Shown here one piece after another: positions 43,809 to 52,619 of a DNA stretch of 64,000 nt. The notes beneath the pieces are model-generated. The model did no database searches and was not told the origin of the DNA. It saw nothing but the letters and a program-made list of their open reading frames with translations. The DNA lies in NCBI GenBank assembly GCA_965249205.1, contig CBDFLL010000006.1, forward strand, positions 372,001 to 436,000, in the 5' to 3' direction. The position numbers and the translations under genes are program-made. This stretch comes from JAQBVV01 sp965249205. GTDB taxonomy: Bacteria; Acidobacteriota; Vicinamibacteria; Vicinamibacterales; UBA2999. Numbering within the stretch: position 1 is the stretch's first letter; each line of letters begins with the position of its first letter.

Positions 43809-44339
43809 ATGAAGCTCGATCTCACGCGCTACCGGCAACCGCTGAATGAGTTTGCTCACATCTTCCAGCCGGAGGAGGTGGCAGACGAAGACGACGTGTA
43901 CCGGGTCGTGGCGCCGAGTGAGCTGGCATTCCAGATTCACAAGGACAGGGATAGGTTTCGCCTGGTCGGGACCGTGGCGGCCGAACTCGAGCTGCCGTGC
44001 AGCCGCTGTCTGGAGCCGTTCCGTCTGCCGATCGCAGCGCCATTTGACATGCGGTATCTGCCCGCCTCGGAGGCCTCGGCGGCTGCCGAGCGGGAAGTGG
44101 ATGCGGAAGACTTGGAAACAAGTTACTACAGGAACGACGAGATTGATTTGAATGAGTTCCTGCGCGAGCAGTTTTACCTGGCGCTGCCGATGAAGCCGCT
44201 GTGCGGCGCGGAGTGCCCGGGACTGTGTGCACAGTGCGGCACAAACCTGAATACGGGTGCCTGTGATTGCGCACCGGGCTGGGATGAGTCCCCGTTTGCG
44301 GCGCTCAGGGGCCTGGGCCGCAGCCGCGAGTCATCGTAG
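43809..44339 (+). CDS. DUF177 (YceD-like) protein
   Basis: 176 residues. The YceD/DUF177 family is almost always encoded just before rpmF, as here, and is linked to 23S rRNA or ribosomal-subunit homeostasis in plants and E. coli. Two Cys pairs are visible: LELPCSRCLEPFRLPI near the middle and PLCGAECPGLCAQCGTNLNTGACDC near the C-terminus, the latter probably binding zinc. The acidic segment DLETSYYRNDEIDLNEFLREQFYLALP is the family core. Confidence 0.88.
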   Translation: MKLDLTRYRQPLNEFAHIFQPEEVADEDDVYRVVAPSELAFQIHKDRDRFRLVGTVAAELELPCSRCLEPFRLPIAAPFDMRYLPASEASAAAEREVDAEDLETSYYRNDEIDLNEFLREQFYLALPMKPLCGAECPGLCAQCGTNLNTGACDCAPGWDESPFAALRGLGRSRESS

Positions 44340-44374
44340 GTCGTCGGAGATGCCAGGTTCCTAGAATCGAGACT

Positions 44375-44557
44375 ATGCCTAACCCGAAACGTCGACACTC
44401 TAAAACACGCACATCCAAGCGGCGCACACACGACGCTCTGACTCCGGTCGCGACGGGGCTGTGCTCGCAGTGCCATGAGCCCAAGGCGCCGCATCGCGTC
44501 TGTCCGCACTGTGGTTTCTACAGGCAGCGGCAGGTTCGAGCGGTGGACGAAGAGTAA
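44375..44557 (+). CDS. rpmF: 50S ribosomal protein L32
   Basis: 60 residues. N-terminal MPNPKRRHSKTRTSKRRTHD is the standard L32 start. A four-cysteine zinc ribbon follows (CSQCHEPKAPHRVCPHCGFY), so this is the zinc-binding C+ form. It lies between DUF177 and plsX, the conserved order. Confidence 0.96.
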   Translation: MPNPKRRHSKTRTSKRRTHDALTPVATGLCSQCHEPKAPHRVCPHCGFYRQRQVRAVDEE

Positions 44558-44568
44558 TCCCTGAATCT

Positions 44569-45579
44569 GTGATCCGCATCGCCGTTGACGCGATGGGGGG
44601 TGACCACGCGCCGTCGGCGGTTGTCGACGGGGCTGTGGCGGCAGCGCGGCGTTTCGCCGTGCCGATCGCGCTGGTTGGCCGTACGGCGCCGCTTGAGCAG
44701 GCGCTCGCGACGTATCCAGGGTGGCGCCAGTTCGGGATCGAGATTGTCGAGGCACCCGACGTCGTTGCGATGAGCGACTCGCCGGCCGCCGCGGTCCGCC
44801 GCATGCCTGGGGCGTCGATCAGGGTGGCGGCCGAGCTGGTGGCGAAGCAGGCCGCCGGCGCTCTGGTCAGCGCGGGCAACACCGGTGCGACTGTGATGGC
44901 TGCGTATGGCGCGTTTGGCGTGATTCCAGGGGTTGATCGTCCAGCACTCGCGGCTGCGATCCCGACCCGGACGCGGCCGGCGGTTCTGGTCGATGCCGGG
45001 GCAAACGCAGAGTGTCGGCCACGCCACCTGCTGCAATTCGCGGTGATGGGCGGTGTGTACGCGCGCATCGCGCTCGGCATCGAGCGGCCACGCGTCGGCC
45101 TTCTGTCGATCGGGGAGGAAGCGACGAAGGGCAACGAGCTCACGCGCGAGGCCCACCGGCTCCTCAGGGCGTCGCCGCTGAATTTCGTGGGCAACGTCGA
45201 AGCGCGGGAGATTTACAGCGGGGTTGCAGACGTGATCGTGTGCGACGGTTTTACGGGAAACGTTGTACTGAAGACGAGTGAGGGACTAGTCGACACAGTG
45301 GAAGCGCTGCTCGGTGACGAGCTGCGGGGGACATTCTCAAGCCAGGTTGGATACCTGCTGTCGCGCCGGGCTTTCCGACGGTTCCGCCGGCGCGTCGACT
45401 ACTCGGAATACGGAGGTGCGCCGCTGTTGGGCGTTGCCGGCCTCGCGATCGTTGGCCACGGTCGCTCGTCCGCGAAGGCCGTACGCAACGCGATCACGAT
45501 GGCGCACAGGTTCGCGACAAGCGATTTCGTTCAACGCGTCGAGCGTGAGATCGCGGCCTCCGAGGAGCCGGACCTGTGA
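44569..45579 (+). CDS. plsX: Phosphate acyltransferase PlsX
   Basis: 336 residues, GTG start. Converts acyl-ACP to acyl-phosphate for phospholipid synthesis. Family signatures are IRIAVDAMGGDHAPSAVVDGA at the N-terminus, SPAAAVRRMPGASIRVAAELVAKQAAGALVSAGNTGATVMAA, LVDAGANAECRPRHLLQFAVMG, GLLSIGEEATKGNELTREAHRLL, NFVGNVEAREIYSGVADVIVCDGFTGNVVLKTSEG and the end region GAPLLGVAGLAIVGHGRSSAKAVRNAI. It overlaps fabD by GTGA. Confidence 0.96.
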   Translation: MIRIAVDAMGGDHAPSAVVDGAVAAARRFAVPIALVGRTAPLEQALATYPGWRQFGIEIVEAPDVVAMSDSPAAAVRRMPGASIRVAAELVAKQAAGALVSAGNTGATVMAAYGAFGVIPGVDRPALAAAIPTRTRPAVLVDAGANAECRPRHLLQFAVMGGVYARIALGIERPRVGLLSIGEEATKGNELTREAHRLLRASPLNFVGNVEAREIYSGVADVIVCDGFTGNVVLKTSEGLVDTVEALLGDELRGTFSSQVGYLLSRRAFRRFRRRVDYSEYGGAPLLGVAGLAIVGHGRSSAKAVRNAITMAHRFATSDFVQRVEREIAASEEPDL

Positions 45580-46544
45580 TCGCGTTTCTGTTTCCCGGCC
45601 AGGGATCCCAGCAAGTCGGCATGGGACGGGCGCTGACCGACGCGTACCCGGAAGCTCGAGCGACATTCGATGAGGCCGACGCGGCGTTCGGCGCCGGATC
45701 CGTCGGCGCGGACTCGCTGCAACCCGCCTCATTGTCCACACTATGTTTCGAGGGTCCCGAGGATCAACTTCGACTGACCGAATACACGCAGCCCGCCATC
45801 CTGACGGTGAGCATCGCCGCAGCGCGGGTCCTCTCGTCGCGGGGGATCCAGCCGGACTTCGTCGCGGGCCACAGTCTAGGCGAGTATTCGGCCAACGTCG
45901 TCGCCGGGACGTTTGCATTCGCCGATGCCGTGGCCGTCGTCCGTCGGCGCGGGCGCTATATGCAGGAGGCCGTGCCGGTTGGGCAGGGAGCGATGGCGGC
46001 GATTCTTGGTCTCGATGTCGCGGCTGTGCGTCTCGCGTGTGAGGAGGCGGCCCAGGGCGACGTGGTGGCCCCAGCCAACATCAACAGTCATGACCAGGTG
46101 GTGATCGCGGGCGCGGCGGCTGCCGTCGAGCGGGCGGGCGTGCTGGCGAAGGAGCGAGGCGCCAAGCGTGTGATGCCGCTGCCGGTCAGTGCGCCGTTTC
46201 ACTGCGCCTTGATGAAACCTGCTGAGGAGCGTCTTATCCCCGAGTTGCGCGCTCTGGCCATTCAAGACCCAAGGGTTCCGGTTGTTGCCAACGTCGACGC
46301 GCAGCGGAAACAGGATGGCCGAGATGCGATCGACGCGCTGGTGCGGCAGGTCTCGTCGCCGGTGCGATGGAATGAAATCGTCGAGCGCCTTGCGTCGGAA
46401 GGCGTCACCACGTATGTTGAGGTGGGCGTTGGCCGCGTGCTCAGCGGGCTCGTCAGGAAGATTCGAAAAGACGCGAAGGTGCTAGCCTTCGGATCCCCGG
46501 AGGACCTTTCCGCAGTGGAGCAAGCGCTGGGGATTACGACGTGA
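45576..46544 (+). CDS. fabD: Malonyl-CoA:ACP transacylase FabD
   Basis: 322 residues. Loads malonyl groups onto ACP. FLFPGQGSQQVGMGRAL opens the chain. The nucleophile Ser is in GHSLGEYSANVVAG, the Arg in VVRRRGRYMQEA, and the catalytic His in PVSAPFHCALMKPA. Length and order are standard, with no insertions beyond an Ala-rich region near residue 45. It is coupled to plsX by overlap. Confidence 0.95.
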   Translation: MIAFLFPGQGSQQVGMGRALTDAYPEARATFDEADAAFGAGSVGADSLQPASLSTLCFEGPEDQLRLTEYTQPAILTVSIAAARVLSSRGIQPDFVAGHSLGEYSANVVAGTFAFADAVAVVRRRGRYMQEAVPVGQGAMAAILGLDVAAVRLACEEAAQGDVVAPANINSHDQVVIAGAAAAVERAGVLAKERGAKRVMPLPVSAPFHCALMKPAEERLIPELRALAIQDPRVPVVANVDAQRKQDGRDAIDALVRQVSSPVRWNEIVERLASEGVTTYVEVGVGRVLSGLVRKIRKDAKVLAFGSPEDLSAVEQALGITT

Positions 46545-46571
46545 ACGGTTCGCGAGTCCACTCTGGGTCCC

Positions 46572-47312
46572 ATGCTCGATCTCTCAGGTAGAGTAGCGGT
46601 TGTGACCGGGGCGTCGCGCGGTATCGGACGGGCAGTGGCTGTCCGCCTTGCCGCGAGGGGCGCGCACGTTGTGGCCGCGGCACGTGGCGATCATGCGGCT
46701 GCGACGGTGGACGCGATCCAGAGTGCTGGGGGGCGCGCCGACCTGGTACAGGTTGAAGTAACAGACGCGGAGTCGGTCGCGGCGATGGTTGGCGGTGCAC
46801 TTGAGCGCCATGGCCGTATTGATGTGCTGGTGAACAACGCGGGAATCGCCCGCGATCAGCTCTTGATGCGGATGAAACGCGAGGACTGGGACCAGGTCGT
46901 GGCCACGAATCTGACCGCCGCCTTCGCGTGCGCGCAGGCAGTGATCAAGACCATGATCAAGCAGCGCAGTGGCCGTATCATCAATGTGAGTTCGGTGGTT
47001 GGCCAATCGGGGAACGCGGGACAGACCAACTATGCCGCGTCGAAGGCTGGGTTGATCGGATTTTCGAAGGCGCTTGCGCGTGAGGTGGCATCGCGCAATA
47101 TCACGGTGAATGTGGTGGCTCCCGGTTTAATCGATACGGACATGACCCGGGACCTCACGGACAAGGCACAGGACGACTGGGCTGCGCAGATTCCTCTCGG
47201 ACGCCTCGGCTTGGTAGAGGATGTGGCGGGCGCTGTTTGTTTTCTCGCTTCGGATGAGGCGTCGTATATTACAGGGCACGTGCTCGCGGTTAACGGTGGG
47301 ATGTATATGTAG
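46572..47312 (+). CDS. fabG: 3-oxoacyl-ACP reductase FabG
   Basis: 246-residue short-chain dehydrogenase. NADPH site VAVVTGASRGIGRAVAVRLAARGAHVV, NNAGIARDQLLMRMKREDWD, the catalytic Ser in NVSSVVGQSGNAGQ, and the YxxxK of TNYAASKAGLIGFSKALAREVASRNITVNVVAPGLIDTDMT are all FabG-typical. It reduces 3-ketoacyl-ACP in the elongation cycle. acpP follows after 41 bases. Confidence 0.95.
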   Translation: MLDLSGRVAVVTGASRGIGRAVAVRLAARGAHVVAAARGDHAAATVDAIQSAGGRADLVQVEVTDAESVAAMVGGALERHGRIDVLVNNAGIARDQLLMRMKREDWDQVVATNLTAAFACAQAVIKTMIKQRSGRIINVSSVVGQSGNAGQTNYAASKAGLIGFSKALAREVASRNITVNVVAPGLIDTDMTRDLTDKAQDDWAAQIPLGRLGLVEDVAGAVCFLASDEASYITGHVLAVNGGMYM

Positions 47313-47353
47313 GTACGCGGTGCATGGCGCATCGTGTACGCCAAGGAGGCGTA

Positions 47354-47599
47354 ATGGCCGTCGCAGATAAGGTAAAGAGCATCATCGTGGAGCAACTCGG
47401 CGTGGACGAGGAGGAAGTGACGGCGGACGCGTCATTCGTCGACGATTTGGGCGCGGATTCACTCGACACCGTCGAGTTGGTTATGGCGTTCGAAGAGGAA
47501 TTCGGAATCGAGATTCCTGACGAGGACGCTGAAAAGATTACTCGCGTGAAGGAAGCGATCGACTACATCGAATCGCACGCGAAGAGTAAGAAGGGTTAG
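47354..47599 (+). CDS. acpP: Acyl carrier protein
   Basis: 81 residues, acidic, with the 4'-phosphopantetheine attachment site DLGADSLDTVELVMAFEEEFGIEIPDEDAEKI (Ser in GADSL). A strong ribosome-binding site (AAGGAGG, 47343-47349) fixes the start at 47354 and rules out a further upstream in-frame start. It ends in a Lys-rich tail. A large hairpin separates it from fabF. Confidence 0.97.
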   Translation: MAVADKVKSIIVEQLGVDEEEVTADASFVDDLGADSLDTVELVMAFEEEFGIEIPDEDAEKITRVKEAIDYIESHAKSKKG

Positions 47600-47619
47600 C
47601 GAGAGCGGTCAGGGTCAAC

Positions 47620-47669
47620 GAGGGCACGTGCGGGAGACGTTCGGCGTCTTCGCTGCGAGAGGTGCCCTC
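47620..47669 (+). terminator. Hairpin between acpP and fabF
   Basis: GAGGGCAC (47620-47627) pairs with GTGCCCTC (47662-47669), and inside it AGACG pairs with CGTCT around a TTCGG loop. The structure could lower read-through from the very strongly expressed acpP into fabF, or stabilise the acpP mRNA end. No U-run follows. Confidence 0.5.
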
Positions 47670-47686
47670 TGACGTATCACGGAGGC

Positions 47687-48940
47687 ATGGTGAGCAGGCG
47701 GGTTGTCGTTACTGGCATCGGCTTGGTGTCGTCCCTTGGAATCGGCACCAGCGAAAATTGGCACGCGCTGCTGGCGGGCACAAGCGGCGTCGGGCGGATC
47801 ACGAAGTTTGACTGCACGGGATTCGCCGCGCAAATCGCGGCGGAGGTCAAGGGGTTCGATCCGTTGCAGTTTGTCGACAAGAAAGGCGTCAAGAAGATGG
47901 ACGTCTTCATTCAGTACGCCGTTGCCGCGTCGCAGTTTGCGATGGACGACTCGAAGTTCGTTGTCGGGCCGGACAATGCGACCGAGGTCGGGGTCTTCAT
48001 CGGATCCGGGATAGGCGGGTTCGAGACGATCGAGCGAGAGCACAAGGCGTTGCTCGACGGCGGCCCGCGCAGAATATCGCCGTTCTTTATTCCATCCGCC
48101 ATCATCAATCTCGCCTCTGGGCATGTGTCCATCCGGTTCGGCGCGAAGGGCCCGAATCTGGCCGCGTGCACTGCGTGCTCCGCGTCGGCGCACGCGATCG
48201 GCGACTCGTTCGAAATCATCAGGCGTGGTGACGCTGACGTCATGATCGCTGGCGGCTCCGAAGCGGCCATTACGCCGATGAGCGTCGGCGGCTTCGGCGC
48301 GATGCGCGCGTTATCGACGCGCAACGATGAACCGGGAATGGCTTGCCGTCCCTTTGACAAGGCCCGCGACGGATTCATCATCGGGGAAGGCGCTGGCGTT
48401 CTTGTGCTCGAGGAACTCGAATCGGCCCAGCGCCGGGGCGCACGTATCTACGCGGAGCTCGTTGGCTACGGCATGTCGGCTGACGCGTATCATATCACGG
48501 CGCCGTCGGAGGACGGCAATGGTGCCGTTCGGGTGATGCAGTTGGCGTTGAAAAAGGCCGGCATTGGGCCAGAACAGGTGGATTACATCAACGCACACGG
48601 CACGTCCACGCCCTTCAACGATCGGCTTGAGACGTTGGCTATCAAGCAGTGCTTCGGTGAGCACGCCCGTCGCCTCGCAATTTCTTCCACCAAATCGATG
48701 ACGGGTCACCTCCTCGGTGGGGCGGGCGGACTCGAGGCGGGTATCTCAGCGCTGGCGGTCTATCACCAGACGGTGCCGCCGACGGTAAACCTCGATGACC
48801 CGGACCCCGACTGCGATCTCGACTATGTGCCTCATGCGAGCCGCGAGTTGAAGATGCAGTACGCGCTGTCCAACTCGTTCGGGTTCGGGGGCACCAACGC
48901 CGCGTTGCTTTTCAAGCGGTACGAGCCGGAGCCGGCGTGA
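47687..48940 (+). CDS. fabF: 3-oxoacyl-ACP synthase II FabF
   Basis: 417 residues. Condensing enzyme of fatty-acid elongation. RRVVVTGIGLVSSLGIGTSENWHALLAGTSGV at the N-terminus, nucleophile Cys in AACTACSASAHAIGDSFEIIRRGDADVMIAGGSEA, the first catalytic His in YINAHGTSTPFNDRLET, the Lys in SSTKSMTGHLLGGAGGLEAGIS with the second His, and the final LSNSFGFGGTNAALLFKRY. A GGAGG (47681-47685) sits very close to ATG 47687; GTG 47690 in frame is an alternative start with better spacing. Confidence 0.95.
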   Translation: MVSRRVVVTGIGLVSSLGIGTSENWHALLAGTSGVGRITKFDCTGFAAQIAAEVKGFDPLQFVDKKGVKKMDVFIQYAVAASQFAMDDSKFVVGPDNATEVGVFIGSGIGGFETIEREHKALLDGGPRRISPFFIPSAIINLASGHVSIRFGAKGPNLAACTACSASAHAIGDSFEIIRRGDADVMIAGGSEAAITPMSVGGFGAMRALSTRNDEPGMACRPFDKARDGFIIGEGAGVLVLEELESAQRRGARIYAELVGYGMSADAYHITAPSEDGNGAVRVMQLALKKAGIGPEQVDYINAHGTSTPFNDRLETLAIKQCFGEHARRLAISSTKSMTGHLLGGAGGLEAGISALAVYHQTVPPTVNLDDPDPDCDLDYVPHASRELKMQYALSNSFGFGGTNAALLFKRYEPEPA

Positions 48941-49019
48941 GGCGGACGCCCTCCGGTATGAGGCATCGAAGCGTTGAGTCTTGTCGGCTGGTCAAGATCG
49001 AGGACTCAGCGCTCACCCT

Positions 49020-49817
49020 ATGAAAATCGCGGTATGTATCAAGCAGGTCCCCACCCGGGAGTGGCAGCCTCGCCTGCGTGACGACAAGAGCTGGATCCGA
49101 GATCAGGATGTCAGCTATGAAATGAACGAGCCGGACGCCTACGCGCTTGAGGAGGCGTTGCGTCTGCGCGAGAAGCACAGCGGTGAGGTCGTCGTCTGTT
49201 CGGCAGGGCCCGCTCGTGTGCAGCAGGTGCTGCGAGAGGCGCTTGCGCGCGGCGCCGATCGGGCTCTGCACGCGGAAGACGACTCGCTTGCGTCGGCGGA
49301 CGCATCGGTGGGCGCCGGCGCCCTGGCCGGGGCGATGGCCGGAGAGCAGTTCGACCTCGTGCTCACCGGGCTGCAGTCCGACGATCAGGGACACGGTCAG
49401 ACAGGCGTGGTGCTGGCCGAGCGTCTGGGCATCCCGCACTCCACGATCATCATGGAGATTCACGTGCAGGCGCCCGACGGCGACGCGGCGTCCGCAGACG
49501 GTCAGTCGCCCCGGGTGCGGGTCAAGCGCGAGCTTGAAGGGGGCTGGTTTCAGTGGTTGGCTATGCCGCTGCCTGCACTCCTGACGATTCAGAGTGGTAT
49601 CAACCAACTCCGCTACGCGACGCTCAGGGGAATCATGGCTGCCAAGAAAAAGGAGATTCGTAAGGTGCCGCTCGTGCCGGGCCTGCTGCCGTCGCAGCAG
49701 ATCGTCTCGCTTGCCGTACCCACGCGATCCAAGCAGACGCAGATGATTGAAGGCTCACCATCGGACGCAGCGCGAGAGCTCGTCCGCCGGTTGCGGGATG
49801 AGGCGAGAGCGCTGTGA
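49020..49817 (+). CDS. etfB: Electron transfer flavoprotein, beta subunit
   Basis: 265 residues. KIAVCIKQVPTREWQPRLRDDKSWIRDQDVSYEMNEPDAYALEEALRLRE is the ETF-beta N-terminus, with GPARVQQVLREALARGADRALH, LVLTGLQSDDQGHGQTGVVLAERLGIPHSTIIMEI (the AMP site) and the C-terminal LPALLTIQSGINQLRYATLRGIMAAKKKEIR recognition loop. With EtfA it carries electrons from acyl-CoA and other dehydrogenases to ETF-QO. etfA overlaps by GTGA. Confidence 0.94.
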   Translation: MKIAVCIKQVPTREWQPRLRDDKSWIRDQDVSYEMNEPDAYALEEALRLREKHSGEVVVCSAGPARVQQVLREALARGADRALHAEDDSLASADASVGAGALAGAMAGEQFDLVLTGLQSDDQGHGQTGVVLAERLGIPHSTIIMEIHVQAPDGDAASADGQSPRVRVKRELEGGWFQWLAMPLPALLTIQSGINQLRYATLRGIMAAKKKEIRKVPLVPGLLPSQQIVSLAVPTRSKQTQMIEGSPSDAARELVRRLRDEARAL

Positions 49818-50788
49818 TTCTTGTTATCGCCGAGCAGCGCGATGGCGTGCTGAACCGGGCCACCTGGGAGGCGATCGTTGCTGCGCAGCAGTTGGCTGGT
49901 GACGGAGGCGATGCCATCACCGTGGTCGTGCTTGGTGCGTCTGTCGATCGTGTTGCGCAGGAAGTGGCAGATGCCGGCGTTGGTGATGTTCTGGTCCTGT
50001 CGGATCCGGCACTCGAGTTGTACACGCCTGATGCCTACGTCATTGCGCTGGCCGAGGTCATCGGATCGACAGCGCCGGAGATCGTGGCGCTCGCGCACAC
50101 GTATCAGACGCGCGATTTCGCGCCGACGCTGGCGACGCGGTTGCAGGCGCCGCTGATCACCGACGTCACGGCTACGGCAGGCGTTGGTAACGTTGCGACC
50201 TTCACCCGTCCGATGTTCCAGGGCAAGCTGGCCGCCGAGGTCCGGCCGGTCGGTGCGGGGCCTCACCTCGTCACGTTCCAAATTGGTGCGTACCGTGCGG
50301 ATCAGCTCCGGAAGGGCGCGACGCCATCAGCCGTCACGCCCGTTTCTCTCACCATCGATCGGTCCGCGATTCGCCAGGAGCCGGAGGCGCCGTTTCAGGA
50401 GTCGAAGCAGGCGGTTGATTTGAGTCAGGCCGCGAAGATCGTAGCGGTGGGCCGCGGCATCAAGTCCCAGGAGCACCTGTCGGTCGCGCAGGCGCTCGCT
50501 GATGTGATGGGCGCCGAGCTTGCGGCATCGCGCCCGATCTGCGACAACGGCTGGCTGCCGATGGAGCGCCAGATTGGGAGCTCTGGCCAGACCGTCGCGC
50601 CAAAGCTGTATGTGGCGCTCGGTATCTCTGGGGCGATTCAGCACCTCGTTGGCATGAAGGGCTCCCGCACGATTGTGGCGATCAACAAAGACGCTGACGC
50701 CCCCATTTTCGAGGTGGCCGATTTCGGTCTCGTCGGAGATCTCTTCGAGATCGTGCCGGCGATCATCGCTGAACTCGAGAAGGCGTAG
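49814..50788 (+). CDS. etfA: Electron transfer flavoprotein, alpha subunit
   Basis: 324 residues, GTG start inside the etfB stop. The C-terminal FAD-binding domain is clear: AAKIVAVGRGIKSQEHLSVAQALADVMGAELAASRPICDNGWLPMERQIGSSGQTVAPKLYVALGISGAIQHLVGMKGSRTIVAINKDADAPIFEVADFGLVGDLFEIVP, with the family Arg and Ser-Gly-Gln/Thr FAD contacts and the NKDxxAPIF motif. ETF-QO follows 86 bases later, completing the electron route to quinone. Confidence 0.95.
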   Translation: MILVIAEQRDGVLNRATWEAIVAAQQLAGDGGDAITVVVLGASVDRVAQEVADAGVGDVLVLSDPALELYTPDAYVIALAEVIGSTAPEIVALAHTYQTRDFAPTLATRLQAPLITDVTATAGVGNVATFTRPMFQGKLAAEVRPVGAGPHLVTFQIGAYRADQLRKGATPSAVTPVSLTIDRSAIRQEPEAPFQESKQAVDLSQAAKIVAVGRGIKSQEHLSVAQALADVMGAELAASRPICDNGWLPMERQIGSSGQTVAPKLYVALGISGAIQHLVGMKGSRTIVAINKDADAPIFEVADFGLVGDLFEIVPAIIAELEKA

Positions 50789-50874
50789 GCCAAAACCTCC
50801 GTTTCGCGGTCGGGCAACGAGGTGATGACGCCGGTGCTCGAGACCAGAGGCCAAAAGACCACGGACCGCATCTC

Positions 50875-52518
50875 ATGACGCGTGAAACGCTCGAAGTCGA
50901 CGTCCTCATCGTCGGGGGTGGGCCGGCCGGCCTGTCGGCGGCGATACGCCTCGCGCAGTTGCAGACCGAGCGCTCTGGTGAGCCGGTCTCGATCGCGGTG
51001 CTCGAAAAGGCGCGAGAGGCTGGCGCGCACATGTTGTCTGGTGCCGTCCTCGACCCGTCCACGCTGCGCGACCTGATTCCAGACTTTCGCGAGAAGGGCG
51101 CCCCCGTGGCGGCTGAGGTGAAGCGCGATGGTGTCTACTTCTTTACCAAGACCTCGCACCTGGCGTTTCCGCTGATTCCGCCGCCGCTGCGCAATCACGG
51201 CAACTACATCATTTCGCTGAATCGTTTCGTGCGGTGGCTGGCCGAGCAGGCCGAAGGTCTCGGTATCGACTTCTTCACTGGCTTCGCGGGACAGGAAGTA
51301 CTCATCGACGACGGCCGCGTCGTGGGTGTTCGAACCGGCGACCAAGGGATCGATCGGCATGGCGAGCAGAAGCCAGCATTCGAGCCAGGCGTCGACATCA
51401 TGGCGAAGGTCACGATCTTCTGCGACGGCGTGCGCGGCAATCTGACCAAGGAGCTGCGGCGGCGTTTTGACCTCGGCCACGGTCGGGAGCCGGAGCAGTT
51501 CGCGATCGGGATCAAAGAGCTTTGGGAGGTGCCCAGCGGCCGATTCGACGCCGGATCGGTCGTGCACTCGATGGGGTACCCACTCCGGCATGAGGAGTTC
51601 GGCGGCGGGTTCATATACGCGTTGCCCGACGGGCAACTCTCCGTGGGCTTCGTGGCGGGTCTCGACTATTCGGATCCGTTGTTCGATCCGCACGAGGCGT
51701 TCAACCGCTTCAAGCAGCATCCCTTTGTGGCGAAGTTGCTCGAGGGCGGCCAGGTGCTTCGCTACGGCGCCAAGGCGCTACCCGAGGGTGGATGGAACAC
51801 GATCCCGACGCTGGTGATGGACGGTGCGCTCATTGCTGGGGACGCGGGCGGATTTCTCAACTCGATGCGGCTCAAGGGCATTCATCTCGCCATGCGGACT
51901 GGCATGCTGGCTGCCGAGTCCGCCTTCGATGCCGTTCGCGCCGGTGACGCGTCCGCGCGCACCCTTGCGACCTATCAGGACAAGATCGATCGCAGCCCGG
52001 TGAAAGCGGAGCTGTACCCGGTCCGCAATGTGCATCAGGCCTTCAGGCACGGCCTGCTCGCGGGTCTGATGTTTGCCGGCCTCTCGCTCGTCACCCGTGG
52101 GTGGTGGTTCAAAGACTTGCGGGGTCACGCCGGACACGGTCGCATGCACAGGCTCGATGCGCATCGCGGCCAGCAGTCCCACGGCAACACCACAGAGGAG
52201 GCGGACCGACGTCTGGTCTTTGACAAGCCCACCAGCGTTCATCTGTCAGGCACCGCGCACGACGAGGACCAGCCCGCACATCTGTTGGTGCAGACCGACG
52301 TATGCGGCTCGATCTGCGGTACGGAGTACGGGCACCCGTGTACGCGTTTCTGCCCGGCGAACGTCTACGAGATCGTGCAGGAGCCAGCGGGCCCTCGGCT
52401 GCAGATCAACGCGTCAAACTGTGTGCACTGCAAGACGTGCGACATCATGGACCCGTATGCGGTGATCACGTGGGTGCCGCCGGAGGGCGGCGGCGGTCCT
52501 CAATACAATGGGATGTAG
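50875..52518 (+). CDS. Electron transfer flavoprotein-ubiquinone oxidoreductase
   Basis: 547 residues, the standard ETF-QO length. FAD dinucleotide site VDVLIVGGGPAGLSAAIRLAQL near residue 9, HMLSGAVLDPSTLRDLIPDF, SLNRFVRWLAEQAEGLGIDFFTGFAG, GAKALPEGGWNTIPTLVMDGALIAGDAGGFLNSMRLKGIHLAMRTGMLAAE and the C-terminal [4Fe-4S] site with Cys residues in RFCPANVYEIV and NASNCVHCKTCDIMDPYAVITWVPPEGGGGPQYNGM. It is a membrane-associated enzyme that reduces the quinone pool, here presumably menaquinone given the mqn genes upstream. Confidence 0.95.
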   Translation: MTRETLEVDVLIVGGGPAGLSAAIRLAQLQTERSGEPVSIAVLEKAREAGAHMLSGAVLDPSTLRDLIPDFREKGAPVAAEVKRDGVYFFTKTSHLAFPLIPPPLRNHGNYIISLNRFVRWLAEQAEGLGIDFFTGFAGQEVLIDDGRVVGVRTGDQGIDRHGEQKPAFEPGVDIMAKVTIFCDGVRGNLTKELRRRFDLGHGREPEQFAIGIKELWEVPSGRFDAGSVVHSMGYPLRHEEFGGGFIYALPDGQLSVGFVAGLDYSDPLFDPHEAFNRFKQHPFVAKLLEGGQVLRYGAKALPEGGWNTIPTLVMDGALIAGDAGGFLNSMRLKGIHLAMRTGMLAAESAFDAVRAGDASARTLATYQDKIDRSPVKAELYPVRNVHQAFRHGLLAGLMFAGLSLVTRGWWFKDLRGHAGHGRMHRLDAHRGQQSHGNTTEEADRRLVFDKPTSVHLSGTAHDEDQPAHLLVQTDVCGSICGTEYGHPCTRFCPANVYEIVQEPAGPRLQINASNCVHCKTCDIMDPYAVITWVPPEGGGGPQYNGM

Positions 52519-52570
52519 GGCGGGACGGCCCCGTCGGCGGCCACCCGCGACGAGGTTATGAAATCGGTTC

Positions 52571-52619
52571 TGGCGATTAGCGATTAGCGATTGGCGACTG
52601 ACGACTGGCGATTGTCGTG
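52571..52619. repeat. Heptanucleotide tandem repeat at the start of the acyltransferase gene
   Basis: Seven consecutive 7-base units close to TGGCGAT: TGGCGAT, TAGCGAT, TAGCGAT, TGGCGAC, TGACGAC, TGGCGAT, TGTCGTG. The array runs from the noncoding spacer into the first codons of the downstream gene, so that gene's N-terminus depends on repeat length. Confidence 0.85.
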
